From Polaribacter gangjinensis (GTDB taxonomy: Bacteria > Bacteroidota > Bacteroidia > Flavobacteriales > Flavobacteriaceae), in assembly GCF_038024125.1 (NCBI RefSeq), contig NZ_CP150662.1, positions 1,257,501 through 1,321,500 on the forward strand: a stretch of DNA of 64,000 nucleotides, given 5' to 3'. Position numbers and translations under genes: made by a program. Below the pieces are notes generated by a model, which did not search any database, was not told the origin of the DNA, and worked only from the letters and a program-made list of their open reading frames with translations. Each line of letters opens with the position of its first letter. The first letter of the stretch is position 1. This document shows positions 28,839 to 37,925 of this stretch, piece after piece.

Positions 28839-28844
28839 ATTATC

Positions 28845-30458
28845 ATGAAAAAATTAAGTTTAATTATTGCTTTTTTGTTTCTTTTTATCGCTTGTCAAAA
28901 AGAAAAAGTAGATTTAATTGTCATCAATTCTAATACTTATACTGTTAACGATTCATTTGATGTTGTAGCAGCATTTGCTGTGAAAAACGGAAAATTTGTT
29001 GCTGTAGGTTCCAATGAAGAAATTCAGAAAAAATATCAATCTGATAATTTAATTGATGCTCAAAATCAAACCATAGTTCCTGGTTTGATTGATGCTCACT
29101 GCCATTTTTATAGAATGGGTTTACAACAACAAAAAGTAAGTTTAGAAGGTACCAAAAGTTATGATGAAGTATTAGAAAAATTAGTTGCTTTTCAAAAAGA
29201 AAAAAATGCCACTTTTATTACAGGTCGTGGTTGGGACCAAAATGATTGGGAGGTAAAAGAATTTCCAACAAAAGACAAACTAGATGCGTTGTTTCCAAAA
29301 ATTCCTGTAGCAATTAGAAGAGTTGATGGTCATGCACTTTTGGTAAATCAAGCTGCCATTGATTTAGCAGGAATTGATGAAAACACCAAAGTTTCGGGTG
29401 GTGAAATCATCGTAAAAGATGGAAAAATGACAGGAGTTTTAATTGATGCTGCTATGGATTTTATCAAAATTCCTGAGCCATCAAAACTAGAAGCTATTCA
29501 AGGTTTGCTTGATGCACAAAAAATTTGTTTTTCTTACGGTTTAACAACAGTTGATGATGCAGGAATTGACAAAAATACGATTGAATTGATAGATAGTTTA
29601 CATCAAACTAATGATTTAAAAATGCGGATTTATGCCATGATTTCAGGAGATAATCAAGCACAAATTGACTACTACATCAACAAAGGAATTTACAAAACTG
29701 ATAAATTAAATGTTCGCTCATTTAAAGTGTATGGTGATGGCGCTTTAGGCTCAAGAGGCGCTGCAATGCGCAAATCGTATTCAGATAGAGAAAATCATTT
29801 TGGTGCATTAATTTATGCCCCTGAAAGATATCGTGAAATTGCAAGACAAATTGCTGCTTCAGAATTTCAAATGAATACACATGCAATTGGAGATTCAGCA
29901 AACACTTGGCTATTAAAAACGTATAAAGAAGTGTTGAAAAACAAAAAAAATAGTCGTTGGCGAATTGAGCATGCACAAATAATCTCTCCAGAGGATTTCA
30001 AAAATTTTGATAATATTTTACCTTCTGTGCAACCTACACACGCAACTTCTGATATGTATTGGGCACAAGACAGAATTGGAAAAGAACGCATGAAAGGAGC
30101 TTATGCTTTTAAAGATTTATTAAACGTTTACGGCAAAATAGCCTTAGGAACTGATTTTCCAGTAGAAGAAGTTAATCCGTTTTTAACATTTTATGCAGCA
30201 ACTATTAGAAAAGACAAAGCAAATTATCCTGAAAAAGGATTTCAAATGGAAAATGCATTATCAAGAGAAGAAACACTGAAGGGAATGACAATTTGGGCAG
30301 CCTATTCCAATTTTGAAGAACATGAAAAAGGCAGTATTGAAGTGGGGAAATTTGCAGATTTCGTGATTTTAAGTCAAGATATCATGAAAGTTGAAGGAAA
30401 AGAAATTCCAAAAACTAATGTTAAATCAACTTTTTTACATGGAGAAAAAGTCTATTAA
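28845..30458 (+). CDS. YtcJ-like amidohydrolase lipoprotein
   Basis: This 537-residue protein has an SPII signal (LIIAFLFLFIACQKE). It belongs to the amidohydrolase 3 (YtcJ-like) branch. The N-terminal metal motif is VPGLIDAHCHFY (about residues 80-91), the central region holds RVDGHALLVN and FKVYGDGALGSRGA, and later HAIGDSA, RIEHAQI and LGTDFPVE motifs supply metal ligands and the catalytic Asp. It likely hydrolyses an amide or similar bond in a compound reaching the envelope; substrate unknown. It ends the peptidase-DoxX-amidohydrolase cluster. Confidence 0.87.
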   Translation: MKKLSLIIAFLFLFIACQKEKVDLIVINSNTYTVNDSFDVVAAFAVKNGKFVAVGSNEEIQKKYQSDNLIDAQNQTIVPGLIDAHCHFYRMGLQQQKVSLEGTKSYDEVLEKLVAFQKEKNATFITGRGWDQNDWEVKEFPTKDKLDALFPKIPVAIRRVDGHALLVNQAAIDLAGIDENTKVSGGEIIVKDGKMTGVLIDAAMDFIKIPEPSKLEAIQGLLDAQKICFSYGLTTVDDAGIDKNTIELIDSLHQTNDLKMRIYAMISGDNQAQIDYYINKGIYKTDKLNVRSFKVYGDGALGSRGAAMRKSYSDRENHFGALIYAPERYREIARQIAASEFQMNTHAIGDSANTWLLKTYKEVLKNKKNSRWRIEHAQIISPEDFKNFDNILPSVQPTHATSDMYWAQDRIGKERMKGAYAFKDLLNVYGKIALGTDFPVEEVNPFLTFYAATIRKDKANYPEKGFQMENALSREETLKGMTIWAAYSNFEEHEKGSIEVGKFADFVILSQDIMKVEGKEIPKTNVKSTFLHGEKVY

Positions 30459-30601
30459 AATTTAAAATACGCTTTAAAATCTGACTTTATTTGTAGTTTT
30501 TTTAAAAATTAACAAAATTTGTATTTAAAAAAAATCATAATGCAGTATTTTTACCTAGTGTAAATTAATATCAATTTTTAAAAATATAAATTTTCTCAAT
30601 C

Positions 30602-31228
30602 ATGAACATCCTTAAAAAAACATTTCTATTTGCTCTGATTTTATTATCAGCAATAACTTTCTCTCAAGAAAAAGACGAAGACATCAAATTAACAATAACC
30701 GTAAAAGATTTCAACAACAAACCTATTCCTGGGGCAATTATTTTAATTAATAACAAAAAGCAAAATAGAACAACAAATGAAAATGGAAATTTTAAAATAT
30801 CTTCTAAGATTGCTCCAGATGAAATAGCCGCATTTTTTCCAAGTATTGGAATAAAAAAAATAAAATATAAAGGAGAAACTAACCTTGAATTAGTTTTAAC
30901 TGAAAACAAGGATTTTAATCTATTATCTGAAAATACTAATTACAAAAATGACAATCCAATACAATACAGAAATATTTACGATTACCTAAGAGGTAAAGTA
31001 CCAGGTGTTAATATAGATTCTGAAAACAGAATTATTATTAGAGGTTATAATTCTATTAATGGCAGTAGAAATCCTTTGTTAATATTAAATGGAAACCCTA
31101 TAGAGCAAGATGCATTTAGTAATATAGTAACTACTGACATTAAATATATTAAAGTATTAAAAGGAACTGAAACCTCAGCTTATGGCTCAAGGGGCGCAAA
31201 TGGAGTAATTATTGTTCAAACACTTTAA
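30602..31228 (+). CDS. CarboxypepD_reg-like plus TonB plug protein lacking a barrel
   Basis: This 208-residue protein has a signal peptide (MNILKKTFLFALILLSAITFSQ). Residues ~28-95 form a carboxypeptidase-regulatory-like beta sandwich (VKDFNNKPIPGAIILINNKK). Residues ~110-208 form a TonB receptor plug (RGKVPGVNID, IIIRGYNSINGSRNPLLILNG and YGSRGANGVIIVQTL), as in SusC-type receptors. The frame then ends: there is no C-terminal barrel, and the following sequence is the trpA end on the other strand. It could be a truncated SusC relative or one of the short plug-only proteins found in flavobacteria. Confidence 0.75.
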   Translation: MNILKKTFLFALILLSAITFSQEKDEDIKLTITVKDFNNKPIPGAIILINNKKQNRTTNENGNFKISSKIAPDEIAAFFPSIGIKKIKYKGETNLELVLTENKDFNLLSENTNYKNDNPIQYRNIYDYLRGKVPGVNIDSENRIIIRGYNSINGSRNPLLILNGNPIEQDAFSNIVTTDIKYIKVLKGTETSAYGSRGANGVIIVQTL

Positions 31229-31237
31229 AATAATTAT

Positions 31238-32005
31238 TTATTTTTTAATAGACAATACAAATTCATCAATTTTAGCAACGCTATTTTGTTCTAAAAAATT
31301 AATAAATGCTGAACCAATGATTGCACCATTGGCATACTCACAAGCTTTTGAATATGTTTTATTGTCAGAAATTCCGAAACCAATTACCAAATTACTTTTT
31401 AAATTCATTTGTTTAATCCGCTCGAAATAATCAATTTGCTGTTTAGAAATTTCGCCTTTTGCACCTGTAATTGAACTTGAAGCTACCATATAAATAAAGC
31501 TTTTGGTGTAATCATCAATTTTTTTGATACGTTCTTCAGTAGTTTGTGGTGTAATTAAAAATACGTTTGTTATGCCATAAGCATCAAACAATTCTTTATA
31601 GTGATTTTCAAATTCAACCATTGGTAAATCTGGCAAAATAACCGTATCAATTCCACATTCAACTATTTTTTGACAAAATTTATGTTCACCATATTTTAGC
31701 ATTTGATTTAGATAACCCATCAAAACTAGTGGTGTTTTATTCGTGTTTTTGATAGACATCAATTGTTCAAAAACAATATCTAAATTGATACCATTTTGCA
31801 ATGCTTCATGACTACTTTTTTGAATAGTTGGACCATCTGCTAAAGGATCAGAATATGGCAAACCAACTTCAATAAAATCAACTCCCGATTTTTCTAATTC
31901 TTTAATAATTGTAGTTGTATCTGCTAATTTTGGAAATCCTGCTGTGAAGTAAATGGATAAAATTTGCTGACTTTTATGTTGAAAAATTCTCTTAACTGAA
32001 TTCAT
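31238..32005 (-). CDS. trpA: Tryptophan synthase alpha chain
   Basis: This 255-residue TIM barrel cleaves indole-3-glycerol phosphate to indole, which is channelled to TrpB. Both catalytic acids are present: Glu46 (DFIEVGLP) and Asp57 (YSDPLADGPTIQ). VASSSITGAKGE near residues 174-185 and IGFGISDNKTYS near 206-217 form the phosphate-binding loops. It is the last gene of the trp operon, 3 bp after trpB, and ends 9 bp from the end of the convergent plug-domain gene. Confidence 0.96.
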   Translation of the reverse strand: MNSVKRIFQHKSQQILSIYFTAGFPKLADTTTIIKELEKSGVDFIEVGLPYSDPLADGPTIQKSSHEALQNGINLDIVFEQLMSIKNTNKTPLVLMGYLNQMLKYGEHKFCQKIVECGIDTVILPDLPMVEFENHYKELFDAYGITNVFLITPQTTEERIKKIDDYTKSFIYMVASSSITGAKGEISKQQIDYFERIKQMNLKSNLVIGFGISDNKTYSKACEYANGAIIGSAFINFLEQNSVAKIDEFVLSIKK

Positions 32006-32008
32006 TGA

Positions 32009-33193
32009 TTACTCTTTTAAATGTTTGATAAAAGTTTCTAAATCTTTATCACCTCTACCTGATAAATTAATCACAATCACTTGGTCTTTTTTCAAAGTCA
32101 TTTTTGGTAAAACTGCCAAAGCATGAGCCGTTTCTAGAGCAGGAATAATTCCTTCAATTTTTGTCAATTCGTAAGCTGCATCCAAAGCTTCTTGATCAGT
32201 TGCGTTCATAAATGTTGCTCTGCCACTTTCGTATAAAAACGCGTGCAAAGGACCTACTCCAGGATAATCTAATCCTGCTGAAATGGAATAAGGCTCCACA
32301 ATTTGTCCATATTCATCTTGCATTAAAATGGTTTTACTCCCGTGAATAATCCCTACTTGACCTAGTTGAGAGGTTGCTGCACTTTCACCAGAATTTACGC
32401 CCAAACCTGCAGCTTCCACAGCAATTAATTCAACCTCTTCATCATCCATATAATGATAAAATGCCCCTGCAGCATTACTCCCACCACCAACACAAGCAAT
32501 AATGGTGTCAGGATTTTCATTACCCGTTTTTTCTTTCAATTGCCATTTCATTTCTTCGGAAATGACAGCTTGTAAACGCGCAACCATATCAGGATGAGGA
32601 TGTGGACCGACCACAGATCCAATTAAATAGAAAGTTTCAGGATGTTGAATCCAATAACGAATTGCTTCGTTTGTTGCATCTTTTAGAGTTTTTGAGCCAC
32701 TTGTTGCAGGTACTACTTTTGCACCTAACATTTTCATTCTTGCAACGTTTGGAGCTTGACGCACTATATCTTTTTCGCCCATAAAAACGGTACAATCTAA
32801 TCCCATTAATGCACAAACTGTGGCTGTTGCAACTCCATGTTGACCAGCACCAGTTTCAGCGATAATCTTTGTTTTACCCAATTTTTGAGCAATTAAAATT
32901 TGTCCAATAGTATTGTTGATTTTATGAGCTCCTGTGTGATTTAAATCTTCTCTTTTCAAATAAATTTGAGCACCATATTTTGCGGATAAACGTTTTGCAA
33001 AATACAAAGGGCTTGGACGTCCCACAAAATCTTTCAATAAGGATTTGTATTCCTTTTGAAATTCTTCTGATTCAATAATTTGGATGTAATTATCCTCCAA
33101 TTCTTTCACATTTGGGTACAATAATTCTGGGATAAATGCTCCTCCAAATTGTCCGAAATAACCATTTTTGTCTGGTTGATATTTTGATGTCAT
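32009..33193 (-). CDS. trpB: Tryptophan synthase beta chain
   Basis: This 394-residue PLP enzyme condenses indole with serine to give tryptophan. The PLP-binding lysine is Lys91 in [10 protein letters not shown], with the upstream [13 protein letters not shown] motif ([12 protein letters not shown]). The glycine-rich PLP-phosphate loop is [12 protein letters not shown] near residues 229-240, and the [16 protein letters not shown] region is the conserved TrpB COMM-domain end. Its start overlaps the trpF end by 4 bp and trpA follows after 3 bp. Confidence 0.97.
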   Translation of the reverse strand: MTSKYQPDKNGYFGQFGGAFIPELLYPNVKELEDNYIQIIESEEFQKEYKSLLKDFVGRPSPLYFAKRLSAKYGAQIYLKREDLNHTGAHKINNTIGQILIAQKLGKTKIIAETGAGQHGVATATVCALMGLDCTVFMGEKDIVRQAPNVARMKMLGAKVVPATSGSKTLKDATNEAIRYWIQHPETFYLIGSVVGPHPHPDMVARLQAVISEEMKWQLKEKTGNENPDTIIACVGGGSNAAGAFYHYMDDEEVELIAVEAAGLGVNSGESAATSQLGQVGIIHGSKTILMQDEYGQIVEPYSISAGLDYPGVGPLHAFLYESGRATFMNATDQEALDAAYELTKIEGIIPALETAHALAVLPKMTLKKDQVIVINLSGRGDKDLETFIKHLKE

Positions 33194-33870
33194 AATATGT
33201 GTTTTTTGAAGTTTTTTATCTCTTCAATATTTTTAAATCCTGGTTTACTTTCAAATTTACTATTGATATCAATACCATAAATTGGCAATGTTGAATTGGT
33301 AATCTCTCTTATTTTCTTAACATCTTCCAAACCAATTCCTCCACTTAAAAAAAAAGGTTTTTCAAAAGGATATTTTTCTAAAACGCGCCAATCAAACTGA
33401 ATTCCATTCCCTCCTTTTTCATCGCCTTTGGTGTCAAATAAAAAATAATCTACCACTTCTAAATATGGTTTTAAAGTTTCAAAATAAAACGAATCTTTGA
33501 TACTGAAAACTTTGATAATTTCAACTTTTGGTAAATGACTTTTCAATTCTTTGATATAATCAACAGATTCATCTCCATGTAATTGAACAGCTTCTAACTG
33601 ATATTCTTCTAATAATGAAACTACAATTTCTATATATTCATCAACAAAAACACCTGTTTTTTTGATGCTTTTTGATAATGTTGGAATGATTCCTTCAAAA
33701 TTTCTTTTTGATTTTTCATAAAAAATAAATCCTAAATAATCAGGTTGCAATTCAGCAACTTGAAGGATGTTTTCCGTGAATTTCATTCCACAAACTTTTA
33801 ATAAAAGCCCCCTTCCCCCCAAAGGGGGAAATCCTGAAATTTCTGATTTATTTACTTCTTTATTATTCAA
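33190..33870 (-). CDS. trpF: Phosphoribosylanthranilate isomerase
   Basis: This TIM-barrel enzyme isomerises phosphoribosylanthranilate. KVCGM (residues 25-29; catalytic Cys27), QLHGDE (near 96) and LSGGIG (near 175) are family signatures. The longest frame, 226 residues, begins [21 protein letters not shown]. The first ~21 residues come from a G-rich intergenic repeat that precedes the true barrel start at LLLKVCGM. No ATG lies next to that core; the TTG at 33822 within the repeat or the ATG at 33870 must be used, so the natural N-terminus is uncertain. Its end overlaps trpB by 4 bp. Confidence 0.92.
   Translation of the reverse strand: MNNKEVNKSEISGFPPLGGRGLLLKVCGMKFTENILQVAELQPDYLGFIFYEKSKRNFEGIIPTLSKSIKKTGVFVDEYIEIVVSLLEEYQLEAVQLHGDESVDYIKELKSHLPKVEIIKVFSIKDSFYFETLKPYLEVVDYFLFDTKGDEKGGNGIQFDWRVLEKYPFEKPFFLSGGIGLEDVKKIREITNSTLPIYGIDINSKFESKPGFKNIEEIKNFKKHIL
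33807..33834. repeat. GC-rich intergenic repeat, copy 1 (in trpF 5' end)
   Basis: TTCCCCC (33813-33819) and GGGGGAA (33824-33830) form a palindrome in otherwise AT-rich sequence. It lies inside the 5' end of the trpF frame, where it encodes FPPLGGRG. It resembles the small GC-rich interspersed repeats common between genes in flavobacterial chromosomes. Confidence 0.6.
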
Positions 33871-33921
33871 AATTTACTATTCATTAATTTATCGTAACTC
33901 TATTTCTTTTAAGCATGAGTT

Positions 33922-33938
33922 CCTTCCCTTTGGGAAGG
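33922..33938. repeat. GC-rich intergenic repeat, copy 2
   Basis: CCTTCCC-TTT-GGGAAGG is a perfect palindrome followed by TTAGGATAGG, in the 82-bp gap between trpC and trpF. It has the same TCCC-nnn-GGGA core as the copy 100 bp away and could fold in the operon mRNA. Confidence 0.6.
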
Positions 33939-33952
33939 TTAGGATAGGCTTA

Positions 33953-34741
33953 TTATTTTATTTGGTTTATAAACTCCAAACAAGCTTCTCCTGGATTTTC
34001 TTCTTTCATAAAATTTTCACCAATCAAAAATCCTTGAAATCCGTATTCTTTTAATCCTGTAATAATTCTTGGATCAGAAATTCCACTTTCTGAAACTTTA
34101 ATAGAACTATCAGGAATTTGACTTGCCAATTTAATGGAATGTTCTAAATCAACTTCAAAAGTGTTTAAATTTCGATTATTGATTCCGATAATTTTATTGT
34201 CTAAATCACCAATTTTATCCAAATCTTCTTGAGTATGCACTTCATACAAAACTTCCAACCCCAATTCTTTAGCAAGAATTCCGTAATTTTTCAATTCTAA
34301 AGGAGTTAAACAGGCTGCAATCAACAAAATAACATCAGCACCAATGGCTTTTGCTTCCACAATTTGAAATCCATCTACAATAAAATCTTTTCTTAAAATG
34401 GGTTTTTCTTGATTGATAACTCTTGCTTCCATCAAATCTGCCATAGTTCCTCCAAAAAAAGACAAATCTGTTAAAATAGATTGTGCAGCAACATTGGCAT
34501 CTAAATAACCTTGTGTAACTTCGGTAATACTCACTTTGTCATTGATGATTCCTTTTGATGGAGATTGACGTTTGAATTCGGCAATAATTCCAGTAGAATT
34601 CAAATCGAGTAAGGATTTTTCTAATGAAAAAACGTCTCTGTTAAAATTTGGACTTTCTATTAATTTTTTCAAAGGAACTTCTGCTCTGATTTTTGCAACT
34701 TCCTTTTTTTTGAATGCGATGATTTTATCGAGAATAGTCAT
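33953..34741 (-). CDS. trpC: Indole-3-glycerol phosphate synthase
   Basis: This 262-residue TIM barrel closes carboxyphenylaminodeoxyribulose phosphate to indole-3-glycerol phosphate. Signatures are IIAEFKRQSPSKG (about residues 52-64; catalytic Glu and Lys), ILRKDFIVDGFQI (about 115-127), IGINNRNLNTFEVD (about 177-190) and KVSESGI (about 206-212). It is separate from TrpF, unlike the enterobacterial fusion. Its start overlaps the trpD stop by one base (translational coupling). Confidence 0.96.
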   Translation of the reverse strand: MTILDKIIAFKKKEVAKIRAEVPLKKLIESPNFNRDVFSLEKSLLDLNSTGIIAEFKRQSPSKGIINDKVSITEVTQGYLDANVAAQSILTDLSFFGGTMADLMEARVINQEKPILRKDFIVDGFQIVEAKAIGADVILLIAACLTPLELKNYGILAKELGLEVLYEVHTQEDLDKIGDLDNKIIGINNRNLNTFEVDLEHSIKLASQIPDSSIKVSESGISDPRIITGLKEYGFQGFLIGENFMKEENPGEACLEFINQIK

Positions 34742-35733
34742 TATCTTATACTTACTAATTTATCTAAGGTTGATTTTGCTTTTAATCCAAAAAGCGAATT
34801 TTTTGCTTCTTCTAGAGCTGTTTCAAAAGTTTTGGTTTCATCTACAATTTGCAGGGCAAAAGCAGCATTTGTTAACACTACATTATTTTGTGCTTCTGTG
34901 CCATTTCCATCTAAAATTGTTTTGAAAATTTTTGCAGCATCTGCTACTGAATTTCCTCCAAAAATGGCTGTTTGCGGAACTTTTCTAAATCCTAATTCTT
35001 CTGGAGAAATCATTATTTCTCCTGTTTTTCTAAAAATTTTGAAAGCACTTGTCAATGAAATTTCGTCATAACCATCCAAAGCATGTACAATTCCGTAGTT
35101 GCAATTTTCATCTTGTAAAATATAATGATATAAACGTGCAACTTCTAAATTATAAGTTCCTAAAAAATGATTTTTTGGCGAACTTGGATTTACTAAAGGT
35201 CCTAAAATATTGAAAAATGTTTTCAAAGCCAACGCTTTTCTTGTGGGCCCAACTGCTTTCATGGCTGGATGAAATTTGGGTGCGTGTAAAAAACAAATAT
35301 TTGCTTTTTCTAGTTGATTTTTTAAAATGCTTTCATCATTCGTAAATTCGTATCCAAAACTTTCTAACATATCTGAAGAGCCAGATTGCGATGACAAAGA
35401 ATAATTGCCATGTTTGGCAACTTTTTGTCCTGTTCCTGCAACAATAAATGAGGTTATTGTTGAAATATTGAACGTATTTTTTCCATCTCCTCCAGTTCCA
35501 ACAATATCAATCGTATTGAAATCAGAAAAATCAATTTTTATAGCCAATTCTTTCAACGCATCACGAAAACCAGCCAATTCATCTACAGAAATTGGTCTCA
35601 TCATAAAAACTGTCATGAAAGATGCTAAGTGAGTTTCATTGAATTTTTCAGCAGCAATATCTTTCAAAACCTGTTTTGCTTCCGATTTTGATAAACGTTC
35701 GTGATTGTATAGTTTGTTTAGAATTTCTTTCAT
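34741..35733 (-). CDS. trpD: Anthranilate phosphoribosyltransferase
   Basis: This 330-residue enzyme joins anthranilate to phosphoribosyl pyrophosphate. The PRPP/Mg loop VGTGGDGKNTFNIST (about residues 79-93) and KHGNYSLSSQSGSSDMLE (about 106-123) are classic TrpD signatures. RKALALKTFFNILGPLVNP follows near 165-183. It is not fused to the glutaminase TrpG, which is encoded 11 bp upstream. Confidence 0.96.
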   Translation of the reverse strand: MKEILNKLYNHERLSKSEAKQVLKDIAAEKFNETHLASFMTVFMMRPISVDELAGFRDALKELAIKIDFSDFNTIDIVGTGGDGKNTFNISTITSFIVAGTGQKVAKHGNYSLSSQSGSSDMLESFGYEFTNDESILKNQLEKANICFLHAPKFHPAMKAVGPTRKALALKTFFNILGPLVNPSSPKNHFLGTYNLEVARLYHYILQDENCNYGIVHALDGYDEISLTSAFKIFRKTGEIMISPEELGFRKVPQTAIFGGNSVADAAKIFKTILDGNGTEAQNNVVLTNAAFALQIVDETKTFETALEEAKNSLFGLKAKSTLDKLVSIR

Positions 35734-35744
35734 TTTTTTACTCG

Positions 35745-36332
35745 CTATTGGCTTTTAGCTTTTTGACTTTCAATAAAATTACGAACCAACTGTTCACCAA
35801 CATCTGTTAAAATTGACTCAGGATGAAATTGAACTGCTGAAATTGGAAAATGAATATGTTCTAATGCCTGAATTCCACCATCTTCATCTCGAGCTGTAAC
35901 TTTCAATTCCTCTGGAAATCCTTCATCAGTTGCTGCCCAAGAATGATATCTTGCTGCCATAAATTTTTCAGGAACATCTTTAAAAATGGTAGCTGTTGAA
36001 TCTGTAACTGTCATTTCTGTTGCAACTCCATGAAAAACATCGTCTAAATTGATGATTTTTCCTCCAAAAACTTCGGTAATTGCTTGCAATCCTAAACAAA
36101 CTCCAAAAATCGGTTTTTTTCCTGAATAAGTTTTAATAACTTCTTTTAAAATTCCGGCTTCATCAGGAATTCCTGGACCTGGAGACAACACAATCATGTC
36201 AAATTTTCCAACATCTTCAATACTAATTTCATCATTTCTAAAAACTGATGGAAATTTACCAGTGATTTTTTCAACCATATGAACTAGGTTGTATGTAAAG
36301 GAATCGTAATTGTCTAAAATTAATATGTTCAT
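35745..36332 (-). CDS. trpG: Anthranilate synthase glutaminase component
   Basis: This 195-residue class I glutamine amidotransferase supplies ammonia to TrpE. The catalytic triad is visible: Cys79 in FGVCLGLQAI, and His170 and Glu172 in QFHPESIL. The oxyanion segment LSPGPGIPDEAG is at residues 49-60. The same fold serves PabA, but its position between trpE and trpD fixes it as TrpG, possibly shared with folate synthesis. Confidence 0.95.
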   Translation of the reverse strand: MNILILDNYDSFTYNLVHMVEKITGKFPSVFRNDEISIEDVGKFDMIVLSPGPGIPDEAGILKEVIKTYSGKKPIFGVCLGLQAITEVFGGKIINLDDVFHGVATEMTVTDSTATIFKDVPEKFMAARYHSWAATDEGFPEELKVTARDEDGGIQALEHIHFPISAVQFHPESILTDVGEQLVRNFIESQKAKSQ

Positions 36333-36340
36333 TTTTTTAC

Positions 36341-36368
36341 TTTTAGCTTTTGGCTTTTAGCTTTTAGC
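36341..36368. repeat. TTTTAGC tandem heptamers
   Basis: Four consecutive 7-bp units (TTTTAGC, TTTTGGC, TTTTAGC, TTTTAGC) fill the trpE-trpG gap. A related TTTTAGC copy occurs in the trpG-trpD gap at 35753-35759. This looks like replication slippage in non-coding spacers; no regulatory role is evident. Confidence 0.7.
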
Positions 36369-36386
36369 AAATGGCTAATAGCTGAT

Positions 36387-37781
36387 TTATATTTTCTCCG
36401 CTAAAATCAGCGCTTTTTTTAGAGCTGCTAGCTTATTATTTACTTCTTGTAGTTCTTTTTCTTCATCAGAATGAATCACAATTCCTGCTCCTGCTTGATA
36501 ATACAACACGTTATTTTTACTTACAAAAGAACGAATTGCGATTGCCAAATTCACAGAACCATCCAAACCAATAATCCCAACTGCACCACCATAAAATCCA
36601 CGAGATTGATTTTCATAGGTATCAATCAATTGCATTGCTTTGTATTTTGGAGCACCACTCAAGGTTCCTGCAGGAAAAGTATCCCCCACAATTTCTATGG
36701 GATTTCCTTTTAATTGCCCAGAAACAGTAGAAACCAAATGAATTACATGACTAAAATATTGGATTTCTTTAAAAACCTCTACTTCAACATTATCAGCATG
36801 TTTACTCAAATCATTTCGTGCTAAATCAACCAGCATTACATGTTCAGCAGTTTCTTTTTTATCTGCAGCTAACTTTTTTCCTAATTGAATATCTTGCGCC
36901 ATATCACCTGTTCTTCTGAAAGTACCTGCAATTGGATTAATGATGGCTTTTCCTTTTGAAATTTTAATTTGGGCTTCTGGTGATGAACCCATCAATTTGA
37001 ATGAACCATAATCAAAATAAAATAAATATGGTGAAGGATTTATAGAACGTAAAGCTCTGTAAACATTGAATTCATCTCCTTTGAATTTTTGTTGAAATTG
37101 ACGTGATAAAACCAATTGAAAAACATCTCCACGTTTGCAATGCGATTTTGCTTTGACTACATACTCTTTGAAATCTTCATTGGTACAATTGGAAGTTTCC
37201 TCATCAACAGTTTCAAATTTTTGAGTATTAAACGCTTGAGCATCAATGATTTTTTGAATTTCTTGAATACGAGATTCTTGATCTGATTCAATATTTTCAA
37301 TCAACATCATTTCATCATTAAAATGATTGATGGCAATAATAAATCTGTAAAAGCTATATTGTAACAACGGAATTGCAGAAGGTGCTTCCTTTACATTTAA
37401 TACAATATTTTCAAAATATTGAACGGAATCATAGGTTGTATAACCATACAATCCGTTGAAAGATTTCAATTCATCAGGACAATCTAAACTGATTTTCTTG
37501 CTGTAATTTTCAAAAAGTTGATTGAAATTTTTTCCTATTTTTTCATTAGACAATACTTCTTCCTTATAAGAAAAACTCAAACAATGATTTTTAGCTTGAA
37601 TTGTAATCAGAGGTTCAATACATATAAAAGAGTAACTTTCTTCTTTGCTATGATAATCAGAACTTTCTAATAATAATGTATTTGCATATTTGTCACGAAA
37701 ACGCAAATACAAGCCTACAGGCGTTATAGTATCTGCAATTTTTGTTTTAAAAATGGTTTTAAATTGAATTTTTTTCATCAT
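36387..37781 (-). CDS. trpE: Anthranilate synthase component I
   Basis: This 464-residue chorismate-utilising enzyme makes anthranilate with ammonia from TrpG. The LLESSDY segment (near residues 35-41) is the tryptophan-binding LLESx motif of feedback-inhibited TrpE proteins. The catalytic domain shows INPIAGTFRRTGD (about 277-289), LVDLARNDLSKH, FPAGTLSGAPK (about 368-378) and GFYGGAVG. The start is MMKKIQF at 37781; the second ATG is equally possible. It is the first structural gene of the trpEGDCFBA operon and lies 27 bp downstream of the attenuator terminator. Confidence 0.96.
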   Translation of the reverse strand: MMKKIQFKTIFKTKIADTITPVGLYLRFRDKYANTLLLESSDYHSKEESYSFICIEPLITIQAKNHCLSFSYKEEVLSNEKIGKNFNQLFENYSKKISLDCPDELKSFNGLYGYTTYDSVQYFENIVLNVKEAPSAIPLLQYSFYRFIIAINHFNDEMMLIENIESDQESRIQEIQKIIDAQAFNTQKFETVDEETSNCTNEDFKEYVVKAKSHCKRGDVFQLVLSRQFQQKFKGDEFNVYRALRSINPSPYLFYFDYGSFKLMGSSPEAQIKISKGKAIINPIAGTFRRTGDMAQDIQLGKKLAADKKETAEHVMLVDLARNDLSKHADNVEVEVFKEIQYFSHVIHLVSTVSGQLKGNPIEIVGDTFPAGTLSGAPKYKAMQLIDTYENQSRGFYGGAVGIIGLDGSVNLAIAIRSFVSKNNVLYYQAGAGIVIHSDEEKELQEVNNKLAALKKALILAEKI

Positions 37782-37807
37782 TTCATTGAATTGATTTCAA
37801 TATCATT

Positions 37808-37838
37808 AAAAAAAGGCTTATCGTGAGATAAGCCTTTT
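37808..37838 (-). terminator. trp operon attenuator terminator
   Basis: On the minus strand the arms AAAAGGCTTATC (37838-37827) and GATAAGCCTTTT (37822-37811) pair perfectly over 12 bp around loop TCAC, followed by a run of seven U. It sits after the Trp-rich leader peptide and before trpE, so it would stop transcription unless disrupted. Bases 37828-37823 (TCTCAC) can instead pair with GTGAGA at 37869-37864, giving an alternative antiterminator. Confidence 0.92.
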
Positions 37839-37863
37839 ATATATTTTTAAGTATAGGATTTTT

Positions 37864-37886
37864 TCTCACTTAGTTAGTTAAGAGAG
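37864..37886 (-). promoter_or_regulatory. trp leader 1:2 hairpin (with antiterminator strand)
   Basis: CTCTCTTA (37886-37879) pairs with TAAGTGAG (37872-37865) with one mismatch around a 6-nt loop. Strand 2 continues into the GTGAGA that can pair with the terminator's TCTCAC. Stalling of a ribosome at the upstream Trp codons would free strand 2 to form the antiterminator; this is inferred from pairing by eye. Confidence 0.65.
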
Positions 37887-37918
37887 TTCCACCACCATAT
37901 GTTTTTTTGATTCTTCAT
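37874..37918 (-). CDS. trpL: trp operon leader peptide
   Basis: The 14-codon frame reads MKNQKNIWWWNSLN followed by TAA. Three consecutive TGG codons sit at positions 8-10, which is exactly the sensor expected of ribosome-mediated attenuation. The stop codon lies within the 1:2 hairpin and the terminator follows about 36 nt later. The ATG is only 7 nt after the -7 box, so the transcript would be leaderless or almost so. Confidence 0.9.
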   Translation of the reverse strand: MKNQKNIWWWNSLN

Positions 37919-37925
37919 TGAGCAA

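Noticed and set aside
36341..36368. Possible CRISPR-like array in the trp operon
   Set aside because: The units are 7-bp contiguous tandem repeats without spacers, typical of slippage, not CRISPR.
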